Shown here piece after piece: positions 1 to 5,692 of a stretch of DNA of 5,692 nt. The stretch is from Chloroflexota bacterium (lineage in GTDB: Bacteria > Chloroflexota > Ktedonobacteria > Ktedonobacterales > Ktedonobacteraceae): positions 1 to 5,692 of the forward strand of contig JAJZEJ010000804.1 in NCBI GenBank assembly GCA_021828635.1, in the 5' to 3' direction. Below the pieces are notes generated by a model. The model made no database searches, was not told the DNA's origin, and saw only the letters and a list, made by a program, of their open reading frames with translations. Every line of letters begins with the position of its first letter. The first letter of the stretch is position 1. A program made the translations under genes and the position numbers.

Positions 1-1213
1 CTACGATTGCTTCCTCTAAAGGAACCTCATAGCCTGCTTTTTGGCTAAGTCTCCATTTATGCAGCATGATGGCGAAATATGCCTGCAATGGGTCTTGTCC
101 GCTGGTCAAGTGACGGCGTAACAGCAGAATGGCTGGTAAATGGTAGTTGTCGTACCAATCGCGTGCCGCCTCTTCAACGCTTACCGGACCATCCTGCTTC
201 TCGCTCATCAAAGCCTGATGGCCCAGAATCATATTATAGAAGCGGCGAGCATACACACGTGGTATCGTGATGTGTAGCAGTGTATAAATGCGTTGCTGAT
301 ACCAGCCTGGCCGTACTGTTGTGAAATGTTGGAGTGCCTGTCCGGTGGCACCGAGCAGTGTGTAACCGGCTCGATTGAGTGAATGCAAGAAACGCTCAAC
401 CTGATAGAAGGTAGGAATGTTGGGAGCAGTAGCAATGAGTTCATGCTCATGGCGTAACCAGCGATAGTGGCGCTGAAAGTAGCGAAAATCGGCATCATTG
501 AGTACCTCTGTATCTTCTGGCAGGTTGCGGGCGATGCGCAGATCTTCAGCCTGCCAGGCTAGCGATTCGCCGAATGATTCCAGGTCTTGTTCGCGCAGTC
601 CCTTGCTGATGGACTCAGAAAAGAGTTCGACGGTTTCAGCATCGGCCATGATAGCCAGGATACGCCGTCCGTCGATACGCATTAAGACGTTGGCTAGCGA
701 GGGGTCGCCCCAGTAGATACCATGTTCATGAAGCTCGACCATCAATAAGGCGATAGCCGCAAACAAGCGCCGTTTCGTTCTTTTGGCGAAAGGAATGCGG
801 TATAACAGTGAATGAGGAATAACACGGGGCGCTAGCCGTGTCACCGTATAGCCGCGATCTCCGCTGATATATTGCGTGATGCCACCCAATTGTGGTACGT
901 CGAGTGCGATGGGTGGTGCGGATACAGTGACGCTGCCCACGGCGCTTAGCGTAGGTATGCCGCGTAGCTCAATTTCACGTAAGCTGTGTATCTCGCGCTC
1001 AGCCATGCGCGGCGTGGTCTCCTTGATGGCATAGCGTACACCCTCGCATTCCACAAAAACCACAGGGTGGCGCGATTCGCCGCGACGGATGACAAGAAGT
1101 TGTATTCCCTGCTCAGCCCATGTTTCCAGGCGCGTCTGCCAGGGCAATCCTTCCAGGCGATGGCGATCATCGACGGCCATCGCAAAGTGAATTGTGTCTA
1201 TATGACCTGCTAT
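1..1213 (-). CDS. DUF4032 family protein, kinase-like fold (3' end cut by window edge)
   Basis: About 404 codons are open without a stop, and the frame continues past the left edge. Residues are numbered from the ATA at 1213. Features matching DUF4032 proteins of Actinobacteria and Chloroflexota as I know them are an N-terminal LPW (23-25), a central HGIYWGDPSLANVL (about 164-177) followed by DAE (191-193), a VEEAARDW segment (about 346-353) and a final HKWRLSQKAG stretch near the edge. The GDPSLAN and DAE motifs resemble the catalytic and metal-binding loops of lipopolysaccharide-kinase-like enzymes. Catalysis is inferred; the family's substrate is unknown to me. Start choice: AGGAGG at 1226-1221 lies 7 bases before ATA 1213. 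The only standard starts after the upstream in-frame stop (1342-1340) are TTG 1282, which lies in the predicted promoter, and ATG 1180, which has no Shine-Dalgarno and would remove a conserved-looking stretch. A conventional pipeline would probably pick ATG 1180. The gene is divergent from the SDR gene. Family call about 0.85; start uncertain. Confidence 0.85.
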   Translation of the reverse strand, partial: MAGHIDTIHFAMAVDDRHRLEGLPWQTRLETWAEQGIQLLVIRRGESRHPVVFVECEGVRYAIKETTPRMAEREIHSLREIELRGIPTLSAVGSVTVSAPPIALDVPQLGGITQYISGDRGYTVTRLAPRVIPHSLLYRIPFAKRTKRRLFAAIALLMVELHEHGIYWGDPSLANVLMRIDGRRILAIMADAETVELFSESISKGLREQDLESFGESLAWQAEDLRIARNLPEDTEVLNDADFRYFQRHYRWLRHEHELIATAPNIPTFYQVERFLHSLNRAGYTLLGATGQALQHFTTVRPGWYQQRIYTLLHITIPRVYARRFYNMILGHQALMSEKQDGPVSVEEAARDWYDNYHLPAILLLRRHLTSGQDPLQAYFAIMLHKWRLSQKAGYEVPLEEAIV

Positions 1214-1220
1214 GGCGAAT

Positions 1221-1226
1221 CCTCCT
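1221..1226 (-). promoter_or_regulatory. Shine-Dalgarno AGGAGG pointing at an ATA codon
   Basis: The minus strand reads AGGAGG at 1226-1221, then 7 bases, then ATA at 1213-1211 in the DUF4032 frame. Spacing and strength are ideal for initiation, but the codon there is not ATG, GTG or TTG. The next in-frame ATG (1180) is about 40 bases from this site, too far for it to serve directly. The site therefore decides, or complicates, the start of the DUF4032 gene. Confidence 0.6.
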
Positions 1227-1258
1227 ATGGTTGTGATATAAGAAAGTATACCGCTAAA

Positions 1259-1287
1259 ATGATAACATGGGTAGCAGAACAATGCAA
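1259..1287 (-). promoter_or_regulatory. Predicted sigma-70-type promoter for the DUF4032 gene
   Basis: On the minus strand, TTGCAT (1287-1282) is followed by 17 bases and TATCAT (1264-1259), which matches five of six positions of TATAAT. A TG one base upstream of the -10 box makes an extended -10. Transcription would start near 1252, giving a leader of about 39 bases that includes the AGGAGG site. The -35 is weak (three of six). This placement argues against translation starting at TTG 1282. Confidence 0.5.
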
Positions 1288-1322
1288 ACGGCGCATGGTT
1301 GTTATGTTTCTGTTTCTCAGCA

Positions 1323-1331
1323 TGGTATATC
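1323..1331 (+). promoter_or_regulatory. Possible extended -10 promoter for the SDR gene
   Basis: TGG followed by TATATC forms an extended -10 element about 40 bases upstream of the preferred SDR start. No convincing -35 lies at the right distance; TTGTTA at 1299-1304 is 21 bases away, which is too far. It is placed sensibly in the divergent gap, but the match is weak. Confidence 0.25.
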
Positions 1332-1369
1332 GATGAAGATTATTTGTCATGTGAATGGAGTTGCATAAA

Positions 1370-2131
1370 ATGGGTACGGTTTCCTTCCACTTCGATGGTG
1401 AAGTTGCGTTGATTACCGGCGGCTCGCGTGGCCTCGGCCTGGAGATCGCGGAGGCTTTTGGGGCAGCTGGCGCAACAGTAGTGATTACTGCGCGACGTGA
1501 ACAGTGGTTGCGTGAAGCTGAGCAGACACTCAAAGCACAAGGTGTTACTGTTCATGTGTTAACGTGTGATGTGTCGAATAGTGCCTCGGTAGAACAAACA
1601 GTACGGCAGGCACACGCGGCTTGTGGCAAGATAGATATACTGGCCAACAATGCTGGCTTAACGTGGGGCGCACCGGCTGAATCGATGCCGCTGGAACGCT
1701 GGCAACAGGTCATCGATGCCAATATTACCGGTACCTTTTTAATGTCGCAAGTTGTAGGTCGGCACATGCTTGAGCGCCAAAAAGGCGCAATTATTAATAT
1801 TGCTTCTATCGCGGGTCTTAGTGGCGGGCAGCTAAACACAGTCGGCTATAATGCCAGCAAAGCAGCCATCATCAACTTCACACGGGCGCTGGCTGTTGAG
1901 TGGGCGCTGCGTGGTGTACGTGTAAATGCCATTGCCCCCGGTCTATTTCGCACGCACATGACGGAGGCCATCATTAATCGGGCAGGCGCAGCGGTTGGCA
2001 GTGGAACGCCAATGAGACGCATTGGTCAGCCCGGTGAACTGGCTCCATCGGTGTTGTTTTTGGCTTCAGAGGGTGCAAGCTATGTTACTGGTCAGGTACT
2101 TGCGGTAGACGGTGGCAGAACGGCACAATAA
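1370..2131 (+). CDS. SDR family NAD(P)-dependent oxidoreductase
   Basis: A 253-residue classical short-chain dehydrogenase/reductase, full length for the family and cytosolic. From the ATG at 1370, the Rossmann cofactor motif TGGSRGLG is at 16-23, the adenine-side Asp is in CDV (about 67), NNAG is at 93-96, and the catalytic Asn, Ser, Tyr and Lys are at 118, 146, 160 and 164 (YNASK). The C-terminal [15 protein letters not shown] segment is typical. Arg residues after strand 2 (TARR, 40-43) favour NADP(H), by inference. The whole resembles the gluconate 5-dehydrogenase / 3-oxoacyl-ACP reductase group; the substrate cannot be told from sequence. Start choice: an in-frame ATG at 1355 would add five residues but has no ribosome binding site, while GGAG at 1357-1360 sits 9 bases before ATG 1370. 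The next gene begins 27 bases after the stop, suggesting one transcript. Confidence 0.93.
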   Translation: MGTVSFHFDGEVALITGGSRGLGLEIAEAFGAAGATVVITARREQWLREAEQTLKAQGVTVHVLTCDVSNSASVEQTVRQAHAACGKIDILANNAGLTWGAPAESMPLERWQQVIDANITGTFLMSQVVGRHMLERQKGAIINIASIAGLSGGQLNTVGYNASKAAIINFTRALAVEWALRGVRVNAIAPGLFRTHMTEAIINRAGAAVGSGTPMRRIGQPGELAPSVLFLASEGASYVTGQVLAVDGGRTAQ

Positions 2132-2158
2132 ATCTCTTCTTTATAGAAGGAAAGATCA

Positions 2159-2632
2159 ATGCGTGTCAGAGTAGAGCAGGTCGCTGAAACGGCCTGCGAT
2201 GCACTTATCCCAATTTTGCACGACGCTGACGAAGACGACGAACGTATTCGAGCCACGCTGATCGATGGTCAGCGTACCACCTATGCCGCGTACTGCGAGG
2301 AACAGCTCGTGGGAGCAGTGACGATGCGTTGGGGTGCAGACGAAAGCGAGATTGAGTATATCGCGGTTGATCGTTCCTCACGCGGTAAAGGCTATGGGAA
2401 AGAGATTATTGCCCAGGTGGTTGAGTTAGCACGCCAGAGAGAAGTTCATGCATTGCTGGTAGGCACAGATAATACTGCATTCGATAATTTTGCGTTCTAC
2501 CAGAAATGTGGCTTTCGCATGGATCATGTGCGCCACGACTACTTTGCCTATATCCAGCCTCCTATAACGCAACATGGCATTGTCGTAAGAGACATGCTGG
2601 TATTGCGTTATGAATTGGCAGTGGAATTGTAG
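2159..2632 (+). CDS. GNAT family N-acetyltransferase (YvbK-like)
   Basis: A 157-residue single-domain GCN5-related N-acetyltransferase expected to move an acetyl group from acetyl-CoA to an amine; the acceptor is unknown. The family core is visible: strand 4 (EIEYIAVD, 64-71), the pyrophosphate-binding loop RGKGYG (75-80) and the later NFAFYQKCGF motif (110-119). The C-terminal part, with HDYF (126-129), an ITQHGIVVRDM stretch (136-146) and a final hydrophobic strand, is the pattern I associate with Bacillus YvbK-type proteins. An acidic cluster lies at 22-28 (DADEDDE). The start has a good Shine-Dalgarno (GAAGGA, about 7 bases before ATG). It follows the SDR gene by 27 bases and is probably translated from the same mRNA. 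No clear terminator hairpin follows its stop. Confidence 0.92.
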   Translation: MRVRVEQVAETACDALIPILHDADEDDERIRATLIDGQRTTYAAYCEEQLVGAVTMRWGADESEIEYIAVDRSSRGKGYGKEIIAQVVELARQREVHALLVGTDNTAFDNFAFYQKCGFRMDHVRHDYFAYIQPPITQHGIVVRDMLVLRYELAVEL

Positions 2633-2641
2633 ATAAGAGTC

Positions 2642-2670
2642 TCGACGAATTTGAAAAACTGTGCTACACT
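2642..2670 (+). promoter_or_regulatory. Predicted promoter for the zinc-ribbon gene
   Basis: TCGACG (2642-2647; four of six matches to TTGACA) is followed by 17 bases and TACACT (2665-2670; four of six matches to TATAAT), with TG one base before the -10 box. The start would fall near 2677, leaving a leader of about 100 bases before the ATG at 2776. The neighbouring TTGAAA copies (2651, 2713) are not at a usable distance from a -10 box. Confidence 0.35.
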
Positions 2671-2760
2671 TCGTTCAAGCAAGTAGAAAATAACGATGCT
2701 CTATGCTACGTTTTGAAAGCTAGTATGATGAAAAATAGCAGTGTCTCGTTTGTGTTTTTT

Positions 2761-2769
2761 TAAGGAGGT
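2761..2769 (+). promoter_or_regulatory. Perfect Shine-Dalgarno TAAGGAGGT
   Basis: Nine bases fully complementary to the usual 16S rRNA 3' tail lie 6 bases before ATG 2776. This is the strongest ribosome binding site in the window and fixes the start of the zinc-ribbon gene. It suggests that this protein is made at a high level whenever its mRNA is present. Confidence 0.8.
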
Positions 2770-2775
2770 CAGCTT

Positions 2776-3657
2776 ATGACTACCTGTACAGCATGTGGTG
2801 CTGACGTAACTGGAAAAAAATTTTGTGCGGAGTGCGGCACGCAGGTACAGCAGATGTCGCCAGTAGATGCTCCCGCGACATCCAATGTATGCCCCAGTTG
2901 TGGGGGAGAGGTAATGCCGACGGCCTCTTTTTGTATGCACTGCGGCACATCTCTCAAAGCTCATGCTGTTCCAGTGCCACAGGCTCCATCTCCTGTATTC
3001 TGTAATAGTTGTGGAGCGCAAGCCGCCCCTGGTACGCGCTTTTGTCAGAGTTGTGGTAGCCCTATTGGTGCCGCTGCACCTGCTACTCAGCAACCATCCA
3101 TGCCAGCAGGGCAATATGCTCAGTATCCACAATACGCGCCACAGCAACAACAGTATCAACAGCCTCAATATAATCAGTATCCGCAGGGGCAATATCCACA
3201 AGGCCAGCAGCAGTACGCGCAGGGGCAACAGTATCCGCAGCAATATGGGCAACCTGGGCAATATGGGCAGCAATATCCCCAACAGGCCCAGCAAATGGTG
3301 CTGCGCTGCCCTACTTGTCAGGCCATATCGCAGGTAGGTACGCCGAATTGCCCAGGTTGCCGTACCAGCCTGATGAATATTGTGCCTACGCCTGTATCCA
3401 TGATTCCGCAGACACAGCAGGGCGGTCTGGGCGGTTTGTTGCAAGGCGCTGGTAGTAACGGTATGCTCGTCGGCGCACTTGGTGGCGCGGCTGCCGCTAT
3501 TGGCGGTGAGATGTTGCTCAATGGAGTTGAGAACGGCATTGCCAACCGTGTTGAAGGCAACATGGGCTATGGTTATGGCTATGAGCATCGCCATCATCGT
3601 GAAGAAGGCATGCTCGGCGATCTGGGTAATATTGCTAATGACCTGGGTTTGTTTTAG
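2776..3657 (+). CDS. Multi-zinc-ribbon protein with Gln/Tyr-rich linker and glycine-rich tail
   Basis: A 293-residue protein of unknown function. Three treble-clef-like zinc ribbons stand in a row: Cys 4/7/17/20, Cys 39/42/53/56 and Cys 76/79/90/93, each ending in CG as in the double-zinc-ribbon/DZANK type. A low-complexity linker (about 105-173) is almost only Gln, Tyr, Pro, Gly and Ala. A fourth, more divergent CxxC pair of pairs follows (178/181/192/195). Then comes a hydrophobic Gly/Ala-rich segment (about 216-248), which looks like a glycine zipper and might associate with a membrane or oligomerise. A GYGYGY-plus-His/Glu stretch (264-277) and a short GxLGxIAxDLG end complete it. There is no signal peptide. 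Zinc-ribbon N-termini of this kind often mediate protein or nucleic-acid contacts; no enzymatic domain is visible. It appears monocistronic, with its own promoter upstream and a hairpin downstream. Confidence 0.88.
   Translation: MTTCTACGADVTGKKFCAECGTQVQQMSPVDAPATSNVCPSCGGEVMPTASFCMHCGTSLKAHAVPVPQAPSPVFCNSCGAQAAPGTRFCQSCGSPIGAAAPATQQPSMPAGQYAQYPQYAPQQQQYQQPQYNQYPQGQYPQGQQQYAQGQQYPQQYGQPGQYGQQYPQQAQQMVLRCPTCQAISQVGTPNCPGCRTSLMNIVPTPVSMIPQTQQGGLGGLLQGAGSNGMLVGALGGAAAAIGGEMLLNGVENGIANRVEGNMGYGYGYEHRHHREEGMLGDLGNIANDLGLF
3088..3294 (+). repeat. Low-complexity Gln/Tyr/Pro/Gly coding repeat
   Basis: Codons 105-173 of the zinc-ribbon gene are degenerate repeats of units such as QYPQ, GQQY and QYGQ, written mainly with CAG/CAA and TAT. 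The units vary in spacing and codon, so this is compositional repetition and not a recent perfect tandem array. It is a likely site of length variation between strains. The reverse strand of the same stretch reads as an unnatural Leu/Ile/Arg-rich frame. Confidence 0.75.
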
Positions 3658-3685
3658 GTACTCATTTCCGGTTCTTTGTCCTATG

Positions 3686-3727
3686 AGGCAAGCACAGTAG
3701 CTATCACATAATCTACTGTGCTTGCCT
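3686..3727 (+). terminator. Perfect 15-bp inverted repeat, likely terminator hairpin
   Basis: AGGCAAGCACAGTAG (3686-3700) pairs without mismatch with CTACTGTGCTTGCCT (3713-3727) around a 12-base A/T-rich loop. It starts 28 bases after the zinc-ribbon stop codon, where an intrinsic terminator is expected. No T-run follows on the plus strand (GCTTCAAG instead), so it is not a textbook Rho-independent terminator. It could instead protect the mRNA 3' end or bind a dimeric protein. Confidence 0.55.
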
Positions 3728-3789
3728 GCTTCAAGTTGCATACTATAGCACGGATGGGCTACTGTTCTTCCCATTTTAGCGAACTTCTA

Positions 3790-3818
3790 TTGCGACGCGG
3801 CTGTAAACCGTCTATAAT
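3790..3818 (+). promoter_or_regulatory. Predicted sigma-70-type promoter for the M16 peptidase operon
   Basis: TTGCGA (3790-3795; four of six matches) is followed by exactly 17 bases and a consensus TATAAT (3813-3818). Transcription would begin near 3825, giving a leader of about 136 bases before ATG 3961. This is the best promoter match in the window. It lies just after the hairpin, which fits the start of a new transcription unit. Confidence 0.6.
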
Positions 3819-3901
3819 ACAGCAAAGTGCAGGATATTTCTGTATATTGAATCAGTAATCTGTCATACTTTCTAGCATCTCATGGACCTGTAAGGAGTAG
3901 A

Positions 3902-3964
3902 GTGCGTGTTTGTGTGCTTGCGTGTTTGGGCAAGTGTGGAATGACGCGCTCGTTTGTCGAATGA
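3902..3964 (+). CDS. Possible 20-codon leader ORF overlapping the M16 start
   Basis: A GTG at 3902 follows AAGGAG (3892-3897) at a short 4-base spacing. It opens 20 codons that include three Cys and end in TGA at 3962-3964. That stop overlaps the M16 ATG as ATGA, the usual arrangement for translational coupling. The M16 ATG itself has no Shine-Dalgarno, so ribosomes finishing this ORF could re-initiate there. The alternative is that the AAGGAG serves a TTG at 3910 (12-base spacing), which would extend the peptidase by 17 residues. Existence of the peptide is inferred; nothing about its sequence suggests a separate function. Confidence 0.3.
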   Translation: MRVCVLACLGKCGMTRSFVE

Positions 3965-5241
3965 ATTATAAGCGAACAAAGCTACACAATGGTTTGCGCC
4001 TGCTAACCGCCCCTATGTCGGGAATGCGCTCTGCCAGTATCGCCTTTTTCTTCACGGTTGGTTCGCGCTACGAGCGGAACGAGATTGCAGGGATTTCGCA
4101 TTTCATTGAGCATATGCTCTTCAAAGGTTCGCGGAATTATCCCACCGCTCGCCTACTATCGGAGTCGATTGAAGGCATCGGGGGTACATTCAATGCCAGT
4201 ACCGGCAAAGAATTGACAAGTTATACGGCGCGTCTCCCTGGAGAGTACCTGGCGGAAGCGTTACACGTCATGAGTGATATGATTCTACATCCGCTTTTCG
4301 AGCCAGGTGAAATTGAGAAGGAACGCAACGTTATTATTGAAGAGATCAATGCGACCTATGATGATCCGCAAGAGTGGTCGAACCTGTTGATTGATGAGGT
4401 GATGTGGCCGGGATTGCCATTGGGACGCGATGACGCGGGATCGGTAGAGACGGTCGCGGCATTGCAGCGGCAGCAGATGCTTGATTATCTCTCAACCTAT
4501 TATCGCCCGAATGCGCTGGTGCTAAGTATTGCCGGAAATATTGATCAGCAGCAAACAGAAGAGCTTGTTGGGCAATTATTTGGTGAGTGGGAGGCGCGTG
4601 AGTATCCGTACTGGTCGGAATCTTTCCCTCCACTGCACACGCAGCAGCCTGTCAAAATAGTGAAGAAGGCTACCGAGCAGGCAAATATTTGTTTGGCTAC
4701 GCTGGGTATACCCTATGCTTCACCCGATTATTATCCATTTATGCTGATTAACACAATATTAGGCGAAGGTATGAGTTCGCGGCTCTTTCAGACGATCCGC
4801 GAGGAGCGTGGCTTGGCCTATGATATTGGCAGTTACTTTAATAGCTATTATGATGCAGGAAGCTTCGTTGTGAGCGCGGGTGTCGAACCAGCACGCGGCG
4901 AGGAGACGGTACGAGCGATATTACTCGAACTTAAACGTGTTTGTGATGAACCGGTATCAAGTGGGGAACTGGAGCGTACCAAGGCTTATGTGCGTGGTGG
5001 TATCCTGCTAGGACTGGAAGGGACGCAACAGGTCGCGTCCTGGCTCGGTAGCCAGGAGAGTCTACGTAATCAGGTGCGTGAAGTCGATGAAATGATTGCT
5101 CGCATCGATGCGGTGACTCCACAAGATATTCAGCGTGTGGCGCAAATATGCTTTGCTCCCGAATGGCGTCGGCTGGCGATTATTGGGCCAGAAGATGCGC
5201 GACGAGCCGGATACTTTGGAAAGTTGCTTACCAGCGTGTAA
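3961..5241 (+). CDS. M16 family (insulinase/processing-peptidase-like) zinc metallopeptidase
   Basis: A 426-residue protein, the usual length for the short bacterial M16B type related to mitochondrial processing peptidase beta. From ATG 3961, the inverted zinc motif HxxEH is at 47-51 (HFIEH, with Glu50 as the catalytic base). The third zinc ligand is most likely Glu127 in the VIIEEI stretch, 75 residues on. The GGTFNAST segment (74-81) precedes it. The second, non-catalytic half carries the expected GEGMSSRLFQTIREERGLAYDIGS pattern, here described in part: GEGMSSRLF then RGLAY. All key residues are present, so it should be an active endopeptidase. No signal peptide is seen; cytosolic action is inferred. 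Homologues as I know them begin just before the LxNGL motif, which supports ATG 3961 over the in-frame TTG at 3910, whose extra residues are Cys-rich and atypical. The TPR gene follows after 24 bases, probably in the same operon. Confidence 0.93.
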   Translation: MNYKRTKLHNGLRLLTAPMSGMRSASIAFFFTVGSRYERNEIAGISHFIEHMLFKGSRNYPTARLLSESIEGIGGTFNASTGKELTSYTARLPGEYLAEALHVMSDMILHPLFEPGEIEKERNVIIEEINATYDDPQEWSNLLIDEVMWPGLPLGRDDAGSVETVAALQRQQMLDYLSTYYRPNALVLSIAGNIDQQQTEELVGQLFGEWEAREYPYWSESFPPLHTQQPVKIVKKATEQANICLATLGIPYASPDYYPFMLINTILGEGMSSRLFQTIREERGLAYDIGSYFNSYYDAGSFVVSAGVEPARGEETVRAILLELKRVCDEPVSSGELERTKAYVRGGILLGLEGTQQVASWLGSQESLRNQVREVDEMIARIDAVTPQDIQRVAQICFAPEWRRLAIIGPEDARRAGYFGKLLTSV

Positions 5242-5265
5242 AGCGGGAAGAGGAGATTTGGTGTT

Positions 5266-5692
5266 ATGGCACAAACGACACTTCATGATTACTTACAGGA
5301 GACTGAAGACGCAATTACGGCTGGCCGTCTCGACGATGCTTTCGCCCATTGCCAGCAGCTAATAGCGCAATTTCCAGAGTCGCTTGATGCGCAACGCCTG
5401 CTTGGTGAGGTATATTTGGCGCAAGGGCGTTTAGAAGACGCGCTTCAGTGCTTCGACCACGTGCTGACGAATGACCCGGAGAATGTCGTAGCGTATTGTA
5501 GTCGTGCGCTTGTTTGCCAGAAAATGTCTGATATTGATACGGCACTCGATTGTTATCAACAGGCACATGAACTGAGTGATGGCGATGGTGCGGTACGCAA
5601 ACAGTTCAATCTCCTGAGTGCGCAACTTGGGCAGCCTGGTTTTATGTATTCACGTGCTGGCCTGGCGCGTTTGTATATGCGCGGTGATCTCT
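5266..5692 (+). CDS. Tetratricopeptide-repeat protein (3' end cut by window edge)
   Basis: 142 codons are visible and the frame is open at the right edge. Helical TPR pairs occupy about residues 5-37, 40-72 (clearest: LLGEVYLAQGRLEDAL then a DPE turn) and 74-106. A further unit appears to begin at about 129 (SRAGLARLYMRGDL). TPRs form protein-binding superhelices; no partner or catalytic domain is visible in this part. There is no signal peptide or membrane segment at the N-terminus. AGGAG at 5251-5255 lies 10 bases before ATG 5266, and the M16 stop is only 24 bases upstream, so the two genes are likely co-transcribed. The sequence resembles long cytosolic TPR proteins I associate with Ktedonobacteria, but that is recollection. 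Confidence 0.88.
   Translation, partial: MAQTTLHDYLQETEDAITAGRLDDAFAHCQQLIAQFPESLDAQRLLGEVYLAQGRLEDALQCFDHVLTNDPENVVAYCSRALVCQKMSDIDTALDCYQQAHELSDGDGAVRKQFNLLSAQLGQPGFMYSRAGLARLYMRGDL

Noticed and set aside
229..498. An 89-codon minus-strand open frame
   Set aside because: It is in another frame of the DUF4032 gene, whose own frame stays open throughout and shows family motifs.
1280..1282. TTG 1282 as start of the DUF4032 gene
   Set aside because: It overlaps the predicted -35 box, lies upstream of the expected transcript start and has no Shine-Dalgarno of its own.
986..1336. A 116-codon plus-strand open frame opposite the DUF4032 start
   Set aside because: It lies mostly antisense to the recognisable DUF4032 frame, has no convincing domain and runs into the divergent promoter region.
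1355..1369. ATG 1355 as start of the SDR gene
   Set aside because: There is no ribosome binding site before it, and the GGAG used by ATG 1370 lies inside this extension. The five extra residues are not part of the SDR fold.
3088..3294. A CRISPR array or DNA-level tandem repeat
   Set aside because: The units are irregular in length and codon use and lie within a coding frame, with no spacer pattern.
2701..3774. A 357-codon minus-strand open frame covering the whole zinc-ribbon gene
   Set aside because: It is the antisense of the Gln/Tyr/Pro-rich repeat, which gives an implausible Leu/Ile/Arg-rich protein. The plus frame has a perfect ribosome binding site and clear zinc ribbons.
3910..3960. 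N-terminal extension of the M16 peptidase from TTG 3910
   Set aside because: The 17 extra residues are Cys-rich and unlike the family N-terminus, and the spacing from AAGGAG is long (12 bases). Kept only as an alternative.

Overview
The window (5692 bases, roughly balanced G+C) reads as ordinary, densely packed chromosome of a free-living bacterium. The gene set is a DUF4032 protein, an SDR, a YvbK-like GNAT, a multi-zinc-ribbon protein with a Gln/Tyr-rich linker, and an M16 peptidase followed by a TPR protein. This set, and the look of the individual proteins, suggests a Chloroflexota member of the Ktedonobacteria type. That assignment rests on protein resemblance recalled from memory and not on a search. 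No mobile element, CRISPR array, tRNA or rRNA is visible.

Layout. Positions 1-1213 (minus strand) carry a long open frame that runs off the left edge: a DUF4032 protein with a kinase-like catalytic loop. Its best ribosome binding site points at an ATA codon, not at a standard start. A divergent intergenic region (about 1214-1369) holds a good minus-strand promoter and a weaker plus-strand one. On the plus strand, an SDR oxidoreductase (1370-2131) and a GNAT acetyltransferase (2159-2632) are 27 bases apart and probably co-transcribed. After a 143-base gap with its own likely promoter and a perfect Shine-Dalgarno sequence comes a 293-residue protein (2776-3657). It has three N-terminal zinc ribbons, a Gln/Tyr/Pro/Gly low-complexity linker, a fourth zinc ribbon and a glycine-rich hydrophobic tail.

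The 303-base gap at 3658-3960 contains a perfect 15-bp inverted repeat, a promoter with a consensus TATAAT box, and a possible 20-codon leader ORF whose TGA overlaps the ATG of the next gene. That gene is an M16 zinc peptidase (3961-5241) with intact HxxEH and distal Glu ligands. It is followed 24 bases later by a TPR protein (5266 to beyond the right edge), probably in the same operon.

Functionally the window looks like a set of small independent transcription units (DUF4032; SDR-GNAT; zinc-ribbon; M16-TPR) and not one pathway. I see no convincing new multi-gene system. The points worth a second look are the ATA start, the possible coupled leader ORF, the architecture of the zinc-ribbon protein and the U-tract-less hairpin.
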